DNA from: DYJB01 sp963777165
GTDB lineage: Bacteria; Chloroflexota; Anaerolineae; Anaerolineales; E44-bin32
DNA length: 64,000 nucleotides
NCBI GenBank assembly: GCA_963777165.1
Contig: CAVZPO010000002.1
Location: 186,001 to 250,000 of the forward strand
Direction of reading: 5' to 3'
This document shows positions 17,709 to 26,551 of the stretch, in pieces (positions within the stretch are counted from its first letter, which is position 1; each line of letters begins with the position of its first letter). Below the pieces are notes generated by a model. That model did no database searches, was not told the DNA's origin, and worked only from the letters and a program-made list of their open reading frames with translations. Both the position numbers and the translations under genes were made by a program.

Positions 17709-18554
17709 GTGACCGAAGATCGTCGACCAATACCCGCATCCGTCCTGCGCAGGCCGACGCGTGCGCCGGGGATTCCGGCGGCGCCCGATCCTCCAGCCGT
17801 GGCGCTCTCCAGGACGGTCGCCAAAGCCTTCACCATCGTCGATGTCCTCGCGGGTCAATCCGATCGGGGCATCACGCTCACGGACCTGTCCGCCCAACTC
17901 CGCATGCCGAAAAGCACCGTGCACCGCTATCTGGCCACCCTGCAACAGCTGAAGCTGGCCGAACGCAGCGATACCGATCGATTCCGATTGGGCACCAAGG
18001 TCATCGAGCTGGCGGGCATGTTTCTGGCCAACAGCGATCTGAGAACGGAGAGCCAGGCGGCCCTCGAAGCGTTGGCGACCCAGACGGATGAGACCATTCA
18101 CCTGGCCGTCCCCTCGGGGACGGAGGTTGTCTACATCGCCAAGGTGGAAAGCAAGCACGCCCTGCGCATGTACTCCTACATCGGCGCGCGCCTGCCGATG
18201 TACTGCACCGCCCTGGGGAAGGCGATCCTGGCCTTCAGCACGCCGGAGCGCCGCCGGGACGTCCTGGTCCAGCCGCTGAAATCCCGCACCCCCAGCACGA
18301 TCACCTCGCCGCACGCGCTCGAGCGCGAGCTGGACGCCATCCGCGCCCAGGGATACGCCATCGACGATGAGGAGAACGAACCGGGCATCCGCTGTATCGG
18401 TGCGCCGATCTCGGACTACAGCCAGACGGTCATCGCCGCCCTGAGCGTCTCCGGGCCGGGGAATCGGATGGATCGCAAGCGCTGCATCGCGCTGGCGCCG
18501 GTCGTGCGCGACGCGGCGCTGCGAGTTTCGAAGCGCATGGGCTACGCCGGCTGA
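17709..18554 (+). CDS. IclR-family transcriptional regulator
   Basis: 281 residues from a GTG start after GAGGGACCGG. The first 33 residues look disordered; a winged helix follows (VAKAFTIVDVLAG, GITLTDLSAQLRMPKSTVHRYLATLQQLKLAER), then the IclR effector domain (ETIHLAVPSGTEVVYIAKVES, ARLPMYCTALGKAILAF, GYAIDDEENEPGIRCIGAPI, ALSVSGP). Proteins of this type sense a pathway metabolite, often 2-keto-3-deoxygluconate or related acids. The promoter and palindrome immediately upstream and the catabolic genes immediately downstream point to local control. Confidence 0.93.
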   Translation: MTEDRRPIPASVLRRPTRAPGIPAAPDPPAVALSRTVAKAFTIVDVLAGQSDRGITLTDLSAQLRMPKSTVHRYLATLQQLKLAERSDTDRFRLGTKVIELAGMFLANSDLRTESQAALEALATQTDETIHLAVPSGTEVVYIAKVESKHALRMYSYIGARLPMYCTALGKAILAFSTPERRRDVLVQPLKSRTPSTITSPHALERELDAIRAQGYAIDDEENEPGIRCIGAPISDYSQTVIAALSVSGPGNRMDRKRCIALAPVVRDAALRVSKRMGYAG

Positions 18555-18613
18555 ACGGTCGGCGGCCGAAGACTGATTTCCCCTGAGGTGAGCCTCAGGT
18601 ATCGGAGGATGTG

Positions 18614-20059
18614 ATGAAGATGCTGATCGCCGGTCGGTGGGTGGAGGCCTCGGACGGAGTCTGGATGGACATCCGCAACCCCGGCACCGGGGACGTGATC
18701 GATCGCGTCCCGCGGGCGACGCTCGACGACACGCGTCGCGCCGTGGAGGCGGCGCAAGCCGGGAAGCTGGCGATGCGCAAACTCACCGCCCGGCAGCGCT
18801 ACGAGATGCTGATCCGCGTTTCCGAAGCGATCGAGGCCCGCGTGCCCGAACTCGGGCATCTGCTGGCGCAGGAGAACGGCAAGCCGATCCAGCAAACCCG
18901 CGCCGAGGTGGCGGTGACGGCCAGCATCTTCCGGGGTTTCGCCGAAGAGTCAAAGCGGATGTTCGGACGGGTGATGCCGGTTGACGCAGTGCGCGGTCAG
19001 GAGCGGCACTTCGCTTTTACCATTCGGCGCCCGCTGGGTGTCGTGGCCGCCATCGTGCCCTTCAACTACCCGGTGGAGTTGTGGGGACACAAGGCGGCGG
19101 CGGCCCTGGCCGCCGGGAATGCCGTGATCTCGAAACCCCCCAGCGCCTGCCCGCTGACGCTGCTCAAGATCGCTGAACTGATGGAACAGGCCGGGCTGCC
19201 CGCCTGCGCACATCAGATCGTCACCGGCCCCGGTGCGATGATCGGTGACTACCTGGCGCAGGCGCCCGGCATCGAACTGGTCACCGTCACCGGCAGCACG
19301 GCCGTCGGCATCCGCATCGCCCAGTTGGCCGCCGAGCAGTTGAAGAAGGTCCACCTGGAACTCGGCGGCAACGACGCCATGATCATCCTGGCCGACGCCG
19401 ATCTGGAGAAGGCGGCGGAAGCCGTCGTCCTCGGCCGCCTGGCGCGCGGCAATGGGCAGATCTGCTGCGCTGTCAAACGCATCTTTGTAGACGCCTCGGT
19501 TCACGATCGATTTGCCGACTTGCTCACGACGAAGACCAAGGCGCTCAAAGTCGGCGACCAGCTGCAGGAGGACACGGACGTCGGGCCGCTGATCAGCGAA
19601 TCGGCGGCCAAGGGCGTGGAGGAGGTCGTCAACGCCGCCATCCAGGCAGGCGCCAAACTGCGCGCCGGTGGCAAGCGCCGAGGGGCGTTCATGGAACCGA
19701 CCGTCCTGACCGACGTGCCGGTGGACGTCCCGATGTTCAAGGAAGAGACCTTCGGCCCGGTCGCCCCGTTGGTGCGCTTCACCTCGGTGGAAGACGCCAT
19801 CCGTATGGCCAACGACTCGCCTTACGGTTTGCAGTCGGCCGTGTTCACGCGGGACATCAACCAGGCCTTCGCCATCGCCTACCAGCTCGAGGCCGGAGGC
19901 GTGATCGTCAACTGGTCGTCCGCCCTGCGGGTGGAGACGCTGCCGTTCGGCGGCGTCAAGATGAGCGGACACGGGCGCGAGGGCGTGCACGACACGCTGG
20001 AGGAGATGACGGACCAGAAGACGATCATCGTGCACAATGCCTTCCCGGCGGTGGAGTAG
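18614..20059 (+). CDS. NAD(P)-dependent aldehyde dehydrogenase
   Basis: 481 residues. Oxidises an aldehyde to the acid in the cytoplasm. The ALDH core is complete: AIVPFNYPVELWGHKAAAALAAGN cofactor region, VTVTGSTAVG, the Glu in LELGGND (about 249) and the catalytic Cys in GQICC (Cys284), ending PFGGVKMSGHGREG. It is closest in feel to semialdehyde or lactaldehyde dehydrogenases. The ATG at 18614 is five bases after GGAGG. Within this operon it may make a sugar acid from an aldehyde intermediate, but the substrate is not visible from sequence. Confidence 0.9.
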   Translation: MKMLIAGRWVEASDGVWMDIRNPGTGDVIDRVPRATLDDTRRAVEAAQAGKLAMRKLTARQRYEMLIRVSEAIEARVPELGHLLAQENGKPIQQTRAEVAVTASIFRGFAEESKRMFGRVMPVDAVRGQERHFAFTIRRPLGVVAAIVPFNYPVELWGHKAAAALAAGNAVISKPPSACPLTLLKIAELMEQAGLPACAHQIVTGPGAMIGDYLAQAPGIELVTVTGSTAVGIRIAQLAAEQLKKVHLELGGNDAMIILADADLEKAAEAVVLGRLARGNGQICCAVKRIFVDASVHDRFADLLTTKTKALKVGDQLQEDTDVGPLISESAAKGVEEVVNAAIQAGAKLRAGGKRRGAFMEPTVLTDVPVDVPMFKEETFGPVAPLVRFTSVEDAIRMANDSPYGLQSAVFTRDINQAFAIAYQLEAGGVIVNWSSALRVETLPFGGVKMSGHGREGVHDTLEEMTDQKTIIVHNAFPAVE

Positions 20060-20068
20060 GCGCAGGGG

Positions 20069-21571
20069 ATGACGGACGCCGACTTCCTGGTGATGCGGGG
20101 GATCCGCAAGAGCTTCGACGTCACCGAGGCGCTGCGCGGGGTGGACTTCCGCGCCCGGCAAGGGGAGGTGCACGCCCTCGTCGGCGAGAACGGCGCCGGC
20201 AAGTCGACGCTGATGAAGGTGCTGTCTGGCGCGGTGGCGCGCGACGGCGGAGAGATTCTGATCGACGGCGAGGTGGCGGACGTAAGCACTCCCCTCACCG
20301 CCCATCGGCTCGGCATCCGGGCGGTCTATCAGGAGTTCAGCCTGGTGCCGCACCTGACCGTGGCCGAGAACATCTTGCTAGGGCAGATGCCCTCGGCCCG
20401 AGTGCCAGGGTGTGTGGACTGGACCAAGGCCTTTCGCCGGGCCGAGGAGATCCTTCGGTCCATCGGTTTTGTCGGGATCGACGTGCGCACCGTTGTCCGG
20501 CACTTGAGCGTCTCCCACCAGCAGATGGTCGAGATCGCCAAGGCGGTGGCGGTGCAGCCGCGGATCCTGATCCTGGACGAGCCGTCCGCCGTCCTGTCCC
20601 AGGAGGAACTGAACCGCCTGTTCGCCCTGGTGCGCCAGCTCAGGCAGGAGGGGACGCTGATCCTGTATATCTCCCACCGTCTGGACGAGGTGTTCGAGAT
20701 CGCCGATCGCATCACCGTGCTCAAGGACGGCCAGCTGGTCGGCACGGTGCTGCCTCAGGCCGCCGATCAGGGTCAGTTGATCAGGATGATGGTGGGCCGA
20801 TCGCTGGGCGAGATCTTCCCCTCACGCCAACCTGTGCGTGACGAGGTGTCGCTCGAGGTGAAGGCCCTCGACCGGGGCGGTTCTTTCTCGGACGTGTCGT
20901 TCTCGCTCCAGCGGGGCGAGGTCCTGGGAATGTTCGGACTGGTGGGAAGCGGGCGGACGCAGGTGGCGCGCTGCATCTTCGGTGCCGATCCGTTCGATCG
21001 TGGGGAGCTTCGGGTCGGCGGCAAACCGATCCATCCCCGGTCGCCGCGTGAGGCCGTGAAGGAAGGGATCGCCCTGCTGACCGAGGATCGCAAGCGCGAC
21101 GGGCTGGTGTTGATCTGCACGATACGCGACAACGCCAGCATGGCCTCGTTTGACCGGCTGAGCCGCTGGGGCGTCGTCAATCGTCGGGAACAAGAGACCG
21201 AAGTGCAGCAGAAGGTGAAGGAGCTGGACATTCGCCCGCCGCTGCTTGACCGGTTGGCCCGCCAACTCAGCGGGGGGAACCAGCAGAAACTGGTGCTGGC
21301 GAAGTGGCTGATGACGCGGGCCAGCGTCCTGATCCTCGACGAGCCTACCCGAGGGGTCGATGTGGCCACCAAGGTGGAGATCTACCAGCTCATCAGTGAT
21401 CTGGCGGCCGACGGGATCGGCATCCTGCTGATTTCGTCCGAACTGCCGGAGATCCTGGGTCTGAGCGACCGGGCCCTGGTGATGCGAGAGGGTCGTTTGG
21501 TCGGAGAGTTCACGCGGGCCGAGGCCAGCGAGGAGAGGCTGCTGGCCGCGGCCGCAGGGGTGAGGCAATGA
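20069..21571 (+). CDS. Sugar ABC transporter ATP-binding protein (RbsA/XylG type)
   Basis: 500 residues with two fused nucleotide-binding domains. Domain 1 has Walker A GENGAGKST, signature-like LSVSHQQMVEIAKAV and Walker B ILILDEPSA. Domain 2 has the usual degenerate P-loop (GLVGSGRTQ), signature LSGGNQQKLVLAKWL and ILDEPTRGVD. It drives import of a monosaccharide with the next two genes. It starts 9 bases after the dehydrogenase stop and overlaps the permease gene by four bases (ATGA), so the three are cotranscribed. Confidence 0.94.
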   Translation: MTDADFLVMRGIRKSFDVTEALRGVDFRARQGEVHALVGENGAGKSTLMKVLSGAVARDGGEILIDGEVADVSTPLTAHRLGIRAVYQEFSLVPHLTVAENILLGQMPSARVPGCVDWTKAFRRAEEILRSIGFVGIDVRTVVRHLSVSHQQMVEIAKAVAVQPRILILDEPSAVLSQEELNRLFALVRQLRQEGTLILYISHRLDEVFEIADRITVLKDGQLVGTVLPQAADQGQLIRMMVGRSLGEIFPSRQPVRDEVSLEVKALDRGGSFSDVSFSLQRGEVLGMFGLVGSGRTQVARCIFGADPFDRGELRVGGKPIHPRSPREAVKEGIALLTEDRKRDGLVLICTIRDNASMASFDRLSRWGVVNRREQETEVQQKVKELDIRPPLLDRLARQLSGGNQQKLVLAKWLMTRASVLILDEPTRGVDVATKVEIYQLISDLAADGIGILLISSELPEILGLSDRALVMREGRLVGEFTRAEASEERLLAAAAGVRQ

Positions 21572-22572
21572 CCTCTGGTTCTGCACCGACGCCATCCACT
21601 CCCGTCCGGCGCCCGGACGGCCTGCGCGGCCTGCTACCTGGCAGGGCTGGGGCTCGACCCCGACGCCGGTGGGTGGATTACGCCTTCATCGTTGCCTTCG
21701 TGCTCCTCCTGGTCATCACGGCCACGGTGTCGGATGTCTTCTTCACCCAGCGCAACCTGAGCAACCTGGGACGGCAGGCCGTGACCAACGGAATGCTCAG
21801 CCTGGGAATGCTGGTGGTGATCCTGACGGGCGGTATCGACCTCTCGGTCGGGTCGGTGGTCGCACTGGCGGCGGTCATGGTCTCGGGCATGTCGAAGGGC
21901 GGGATGCCCCTGGCCCTGGCGATCCTGATCTGTATGGTCGTCGGCGTGCTCGCCGGCGCCGTGAACGGTTTCTTCATCGCGCGCTTCAAACTTCAGTCGT
22001 TCATCGTGACCCTGGCGACGATGGGGGCCATCCGCGGGCTGGTCTTCGTCTATTCCGATATCCCGATCACCCCCACGGATCCGGCCTTCCGCGCGGTGCT
22101 CGGAGCCGGCTTCGTCGGCCCGTTTCCCGTGTCGGCTCTGATCATGGTCGCCTGCTATCCCATCATGTGGTTCTTCCTCAATCGGGCGAAGTCCGGGCGC
22201 GCGATCGTGGCGATCGGCGGGAACGAGGAGGCCGTGCGCCTGGCGGGGATCAGCGTTAACTGGCACATCTTCCTGGCTTACATGATCTCCGGCCTGTTCG
22301 CCGCCCTGGCGGGGGTGATGCTGGCCTCCCGACTGGGGATCGCGCAACCCAGCGTGGGCGCGGGGTTCGAGCTGGATGCCATCGCCGCCTGCGTCATCGG
22401 CGGCGCCGTCTTGGGCGGCGGGGGCGGAAGCGTCTTTGGCACCCTGGCCGGGGTCGGGGCGCTCGGCGTGATCGACAACCTGCTCAATCTGTTCAACGTC
22501 CAGTCGTATTACCAGCAGATCTTCAAGGGCGTGATTATCCTGGTCGCGGTTCTGGCGCGGCGCAAGCAGTAG
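21568..22572 (+). CDS. Sugar ABC transporter permease (RbsC type)
   Basis: 334 residues, eight to ten membrane helices. Family landmarks are TGGIDLSVGSVVALAAV, the ING-like AVNGFFIARFKLQSFIVTLATM and the GGAVLGGGGGSVFGTLAGVGALGVIDNLLNL region near the end. It forms the membrane channel of the importer. It overlaps the ATPase gene; the binding-protein gene follows after 119 bases. Confidence 0.94.
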   Translation: MTSGSAPTPSTPVRRPDGLRGLLPGRAGARPRRRWVDYAFIVAFVLLLVITATVSDVFFTQRNLSNLGRQAVTNGMLSLGMLVVILTGGIDLSVGSVVALAAVMVSGMSKGGMPLALAILICMVVGVLAGAVNGFFIARFKLQSFIVTLATMGAIRGLVFVYSDIPITPTDPAFRAVLGAGFVGPFPVSALIMVACYPIMWFFLNRAKSGRAIVAIGGNEEAVRLAGISVNWHIFLAYMISGLFAALAGVMLASRLGIAQPSVGAGFELDAIAACVIGGAVLGGGGGSVFGTLAGVGALGVIDNLLNLFNVQSYYQQIFKGVIILVAVLARRKQ

Positions 22573-22691
22573 TAGTGGAACACTCGGCCAGCCCGCATCC
22601 CGGCGGAGCAGAAGGAGGTGAGGAGAGAAGCTGCATTCCGTCCTGTCCTAAGTCGATCTACTCGGAACCAAGAGAAGAGGAGGATTCTTCG

Positions 22692-23672
22692 ATGAAACGC
22701 AACCTCGGTATGACCATCCTCGTGATCCTGGCGGTGATGCTTGCAGCCTGCGGGCAGGCTGCTCCAACGGCTGCTCCTGAGGCAGCCGCCGGACCGCTGA
22801 AGATCGGGATGGCCAACTTCTCCCAGTGCTGCCCGTACTTCATCGGCATGAACAACGCCGTCGTGGAGGAAGCGAAGGCCTACTCCAACGTCACGATCAT
22901 CTCCACCGATGCCAATGGCGACGCGGCCAAGTTCCAGTCGGACATCGAGGACCTGATCGCACAGGGCATCGACGGGGTCATCGTCTCGGGGGCGTGGCTT
23001 GAGGAGGCTCCGGCGGCGCTGGACGCCCTGGCGGCAGAGGGGATCCCGACCGTCCTCGTCGATCGGCAGTTTGGCGCGGGGAGCAAGAGCGCCTACACGT
23101 CCTACATCGGCCCGGACAACTTCACCATCGGTGTCCAGGACGGCACGTACATCTGTGATCGTCTGGGCGGGGAAGGCGTGATCGTCCAACTGCGCGGCGG
23201 ACCTGCGGACAACTCGATCGGGCTGAACCGCAGCAATGGGATGCTCAGCATCGCCCAGACGTACCCGGGCATCACCGTGGTCATGGCGCCGGACTTCGGC
23301 AACTGGAGCGCGGATGGCGGCATTGCCTTGATGGAGGACATGCTGGCCTCCAACCCGAAGATCGACGCCGTGTTCTGCGAGAATGACTCCATGTGCCTGG
23401 GCGCTCAGACGGCCATCGCCGATGCCGGCCGGGCGGATGAGATGTTCCTCGTCGGGGTCGATGGCGAGACCGCCGCATTGGAGGCGATCATCAACGGCAC
23501 GAACTACGCTGCCACCGGCCTGAACAACTCAGACCAGATCGGCCGCGCGGCGTTCAACCGCCTGATGTCGATCTTTGGCGGAGGGACCCCGGAGAAGGAC
23601 ACCTACCTGCCGTCGCCGCTGATCACGAAGGACAACGTCATGCGCTTCTACAATCCGGAGGGCACGTTCTAA
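22692..23672 (+). CDS. Sugar-binding lipoprotein (RbsB-like, periplasmic-binding fold type I)
   Basis: 326 residues. Signal peptide with lipobox LAAC at about 17-20, an AAPTAAPEAAA linker, then the type-I fold: LKIGMANFSQCCPYF, DLIAQGIDGVIVSG, VLVDRQF, GGPADNSIGLNRSNG, IDAVFCENDSMCLGA, DEMFLVGVDGETAALEAI. It delivers the sugar to the permease. The ATG at 22692 follows GAGGAGGATTCTTCG. Two perfect hairpins lie between it and the next gene, which could stabilise this part of the mRNA or separate expression levels. Confidence 0.92.
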   Translation: MKRNLGMTILVILAVMLAACGQAAPTAAPEAAAGPLKIGMANFSQCCPYFIGMNNAVVEEAKAYSNVTIISTDANGDAAKFQSDIEDLIAQGIDGVIVSGAWLEEAPAALDALAAEGIPTVLVDRQFGAGSKSAYTSYIGPDNFTIGVQDGTYICDRLGGEGVIVQLRGGPADNSIGLNRSNGMLSIAQTYPGITVVMAPDFGNWSADGGIALMEDMLASNPKIDAVFCENDSMCLGAQTAIADAGRADEMFLVGVDGETAALEAIINGTNYAATGLNNSDQIGRAAFNRLMSIFGGGTPEKDTYLPSPLITKDNVMRFYNPEGTF

Positions 23673-23729
23673 CCTGACCGGACTCTCGGCCCATGCGGAG
23701 AGGGCAACACCGGTTCTCCTTGAAGGAAT

Positions 23730-23762
23730 CCCCACAGGAGGTGTGCAACGCCTCCTGTGGGG
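23730..23762 (+). terminator. Perfect 12-bp hairpin after the binding-protein gene
   Basis: CCCCACAGGAGG (23730-23741) and CCTCCTGTGGGG (23751-23762) with a 9-base loop. No T tract follows, so partial termination or mRNA stabilisation is as likely as full termination. Confidence 0.6.
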
Positions 23763-23845
23763 GCCCGCTGGATCTGAGTCTTCATCGTCGGGTCCGGCGT
23801 GGCTCGGGCCGGCAACGTTGAGAAGTGCTACGACCCGCTCCAGGA

Positions 23846-23897
23846 CGCGGTGGACCTCCCACCATGGATTTGCATCCTTCCCCGGAGGTCCACCGCG
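23846..23897 (+). repeat. Perfect 14-bp inverted repeat upstream of the RidA gene
   Basis: CGCGGTGGACCTCC (23846-23859) and GGAGGTCCACCGCG (23884-23897) flank a 24-base loop, 28 bases before the RidA start codon. It may be an RNA hairpin or a DNA-binding site. Confidence 0.55.
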
Positions 23898-23925
23898 CCG
23901 TAGCGGTGACAAGTGAGGCTGATCG

Positions 23926-24411
23926 ATGTCTGCGGTTGAAGCGCGGCTGGCTGAGCTTGGATTGACGCTGCCGGAGGTCCCTGTGCCCGTCGGCGCCTAC
24001 ACCCCGTGGGTGGCAGCCGGGGACCTCTTGTTCCTCTCGGGGACCACCTGCTATCTCGATGGGAACCCGATGGCGATCGGAAAGGTTGGCACGGAAGTCA
24101 CGCTGGAGGAGGCTCACCGGGCAGCGCGCCAGACGGCCCTCAATCTGCTTGCCGTACTGAAGAAAGCGCTCGGGGATCTGGATCGCGTCGCACGCGTCGT
24201 CAAAGTCAACGGCTACGTGAACAGCGCGCCGGGTTTCGACCGCCAGCCCGAGGTCATCAACGGTGCCTCGGAGCTCTTCCTGGCCGTGTTTGGGGACCGC
24301 GGGGTGCATGCCCGGACCTCGATCGGGGTGAGTGAGCTGCCGGGGCGAATCCCGGTGGAAATCGAGATGGTGGTGCAAGTCCGCCCGGCGCCGAACGCAG
24401 GGCCTGCCTGA
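23926..24411 (+). CDS. RidA (YjgF/YER057c/UK114) family protein
   Basis: 161 residues, slightly longer than classical RidA. It shows PVPVGAYTPWVAAGDLLFLSGTTCY, EEAHRAARQTALNLLAVLKKALGDLDRVARVVKVNGYV and an ARTSIGVSELPGRIPVEIEM ending with the conserved Arg and the S/G-x-LP loop. Family members hydrolyse reactive enamine/imine intermediates or act on ketoacid-related compounds. Its place inside a keto-deoxy sugar-acid operon suggests a side-product or related deaminase role. Confidence 0.9.
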   Translation: MSAVEARLAELGLTLPEVPVPVGAYTPWVAAGDLLFLSGTTCYLDGNPMAIGKVGTEVTLEEAHRAARQTALNLLAVLKKALGDLDRVARVVKVNGYVNSAPGFDRQPEVINGASELFLAVFGDRGVHARTSIGVSELPGRIPVEIEMVVQVRPAPNAGPA

Positions 24412-24480
24412 CCAAGGGCGAGGTGCGAAGTGCGGACACGCCGTCGTGAGTACGGCGGGGGCTAGCTCGAGGGAGCAAGC

Positions 24481-25127
24481 ATGCCGAATCCTCTGGAGTT
24501 AATCGGCGGGTTGGGGATCGTGCCGGTGGTGCGTGTCGAAACGCCGGCGCAAGGGGTCGCGCTGGCCCGCGCACTTCTGGCCGGCGGCCTCCCGTGCGCC
24601 GAGGTCACCTTTCGGACGCAGGCGGCAGCCGACGCCATTCGACAAATCGCGACTGCCGTGCCCGAGGTGGTCGTCGGCGCCGGCACGGTCGTCTCGGTCG
24701 ATCAGGCCCGACAGGCGGTTGATGCCGGAGCCAAGTTCATCGTTTCGCCCGGCTTCGGACCGAAAGTCGTGGAGTGGTGCATAGAGGCGGGCGTCCCGGT
24801 GCTGCCGGGGGTTGCCACGCCGAGTGACGTCTTGCAGGCACTCGACCATGGACTTACGATCCTGAAATTCTTCCCTGCGGAATCTCTGGGGGAATCCCGA
24901 CGCTCGAAGCGATCGCGGCTCCCTTTGTAGGCGTACGGTTCGTCCCCACAGGCGGCATCACCGCTGCCAACCTGAGTGCCTATCTGAAGTTGCCGGCGGT
25001 GTTCGCCGTCGGAGGCAGTTGGCTGGTGGCATCCAAGCTAATTGCCGCCGGACGGTTCGATGAGATCACTCGGCTGACGCAGGAGGCTGTCTCGACCGCC
25101 CGTCAGGCACGCGGAGGCGGCGCATGA
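24481..25127 (+). CDS. eda: KDPG aldolase (2-keto-3-deoxy-6-phosphogluconate aldolase), frameshifted
   Basis: About 215 residues when one base is adjusted at the five-G run near 24885. Cleaves KDPG to pyruvate and glyceraldehyde 3-phosphate. Visible parts: GIVPVVRVETPAQGVALARALLAGGLPCAEVTFRT with the active-site Glu, VGAGTVVSVDQARQAVDAGAKFIVSPGF, and the Schiff-base Lys in LKFFPAES (about 128). The second frame continues IPTLEAIAAPFVGVRFVPTGGIT and GGSWLV, the phosphate-binding end. The stop TGA overlaps the kinase ATG (ATGA). Confidence 0.88.
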
Positions 25128-26170
25128 CCGGGCGCGTGATCACTTTTGGCGAGGTCATGCTCCGGCTCAAGGCGCCGGGACACGAGCGCCTGCTTCAATC
25201 GCCGAGGTTGGAGGCGAGCTTCGGGGGCGGGGAAGCGAATGTCGCCATCTCCCTGGCGCGCTTCGGCCTGGAGGCAGCGTTCATCACTGCTTTGCCGAAG
25301 ACCCCCGTCGCCGACGCCTGCATCGAATACCTGCGCGGGCAGGGGGTGGACACACACGGCATCGCTCGATGCGGCGATCGCCTGGGGGTGTATTACCTCG
25401 AGGCAGGCGCCAACCAGCGCCCGTCGAATGTAGTCTACGATCGCGATCACTCGGCGATCATGGACGCCCCGCCCGAGTGTTTCGACTGGGACAACCTGCT
25501 GCAGGGTGCGGCATGGTTCCACGTGACCGGGATCACCCCGGCGTTGAGCTCCCGGGCGGCGGACAACGCCATCGCCGGGATGCAGGCCGCCCGGCGGCTG
25601 GGACTCACCGTCTCGTGCGATTACAACTTCCGCAAGAACCTGTGGAAGTACGGGCGGGGAGCGGCCGAGGTCATGCCCGGCCTGGTGAAACTGACGGACA
25701 TCGGCATAGCGAACGAGGAGGACTGCCAGCGCGCGTTGGGCATCACGCTCGAAGATGCCGGGTGGGAGAAGCAGGTTGCCGGGGGTGATCTGGCTTCGGC
25801 CAGGTACCGAGCGCTGGCCGAGAAGGTCCTGGAGACCTATCCGAATCTGCGCCTGCAGGCGATCACGCTTCGCAGGAGCCGGAGCGCCGATCGGAACGGA
25901 TGGTCGGCCTGCCTGCACGATCGCAACGTGTTCCTGACCAGCACCGAGTACGAGATCGACGATATTGTCGACCGCGTCGGGACGGGGGATGCATTTTCCG
26001 CCGGTATGATCTACGGACTGATGAGCGGGCTGGAGCAGCGTGAGGCGCTCGAGTTCGCCACGGCGGCCTCGTGCCTGAAGCACTCGATCATGGGTGACAT
26101 CAACCTGAGCACCGTCGCCGAGGTGCGCCAGCTGATGGCCGGCGGAGGCTCGGGGAGGATTCAGCGTTAG
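25124..26170 (+). CDS. kdgK: 2-keto-3-deoxygluconate kinase (PfkB family)
   Basis: 348 residues. Phosphorylates KDG to KDPG, the substrate of the preceding aldolase. PfkB landmarks: GEVMLRLKAPGHERL, FGGGEANVAISLARFGL near 30-45, and the catalytic DRVGTGDAFSAG near 290. The CDYNFRKNLWK segment is typical of KDG kinases. It overlaps the aldolase by four bases. Together the two give the lower Entner-Doudoroff branch for a sugar acid; no dehydratase for making KDG is in the window. Confidence 0.9.
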   Translation: MTGRVITFGEVMLRLKAPGHERLLQSPRLEASFGGGEANVAISLARFGLEAAFITALPKTPVADACIEYLRGQGVDTHGIARCGDRLGVYYLEAGANQRPSNVVYDRDHSAIMDAPPECFDWDNLLQGAAWFHVTGITPALSSRAADNAIAGMQAARRLGLTVSCDYNFRKNLWKYGRGAAEVMPGLVKLTDIGIANEEDCQRALGITLEDAGWEKQVAGGDLASARYRALAEKVLETYPNLRLQAITLRRSRSADRNGWSACLHDRNVFLTSTEYEIDDIVDRVGTGDAFSAGMIYGLMSGLEQREALEFATAASCLKHSIMGDINLSTVAEVRQLMAGGGSGRIQR

Positions 26171-26232
26171 GCGTCTCGTCGACGCCGAGGCTTCGCCCGA
26201 ATCTCAAGATCGTGCGGGAAGACTATCTACGG

Positions 26233-26257
26233 GGGGCGGCCGGGCGGCCGCCCCTTT
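26233..26257 (+). terminator. Intrinsic terminator of the sugar-acid operon
   Basis: GGGGCGGCC-GGGC-GGCCGCCCC followed by TTT, 63 bases after the KDG kinase stop. Confidence 0.7.
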
Positions 26258-26281
26258 GGTCATCAATCGGAGGCGCGAAGA

Positions 26282-26551
26282 TCAGTCTGCCTCGAGCCGA
26301 GAGGTTGCCAGCACCTCGTCCAGCGGATCGAGCGTGTCCGGGTCATGCACGGCCAGGCCGATCCGCTTGCCCTGATTCTCGAAGAAGAACCATGACTTCT
26401 CGAACGGGACGGCCCCGCCGCCGATCGACAGCCGTTCCGCAGGAACGGTCCCGAGCGTCACCGCCTCCGACCGGTGCTCGGGGCATGTCGAGCACTGCGA
26501 GGCGGCGAACTCCTCGAGCGACCCGCCGCCTGGTGTGCCTCGTCTGGTCAT
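26282..26551 (-). CDS. Small protein with CxxC, unknown
   Basis: 89 residues. The start is taken at ATG 26551, which overlaps the stop of the helicase-like gene (GAATGA), so translation is coupled. It contains CSTCPEH near 20 and an aromatic-rich FEKSWFFFENQGKRIGLAV. A single CxxC is not enough for a zinc ribbon call. Function unknown. Confidence 0.55.
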   Translation of the reverse strand: MTRRGTPGGGSLEEFAASQCSTCPEHRSEAVTLGTVPAERLSIGGGAVPFEKSWFFFENQGKRIGLAVHDPDTLDPLDEVLATSRLEAD

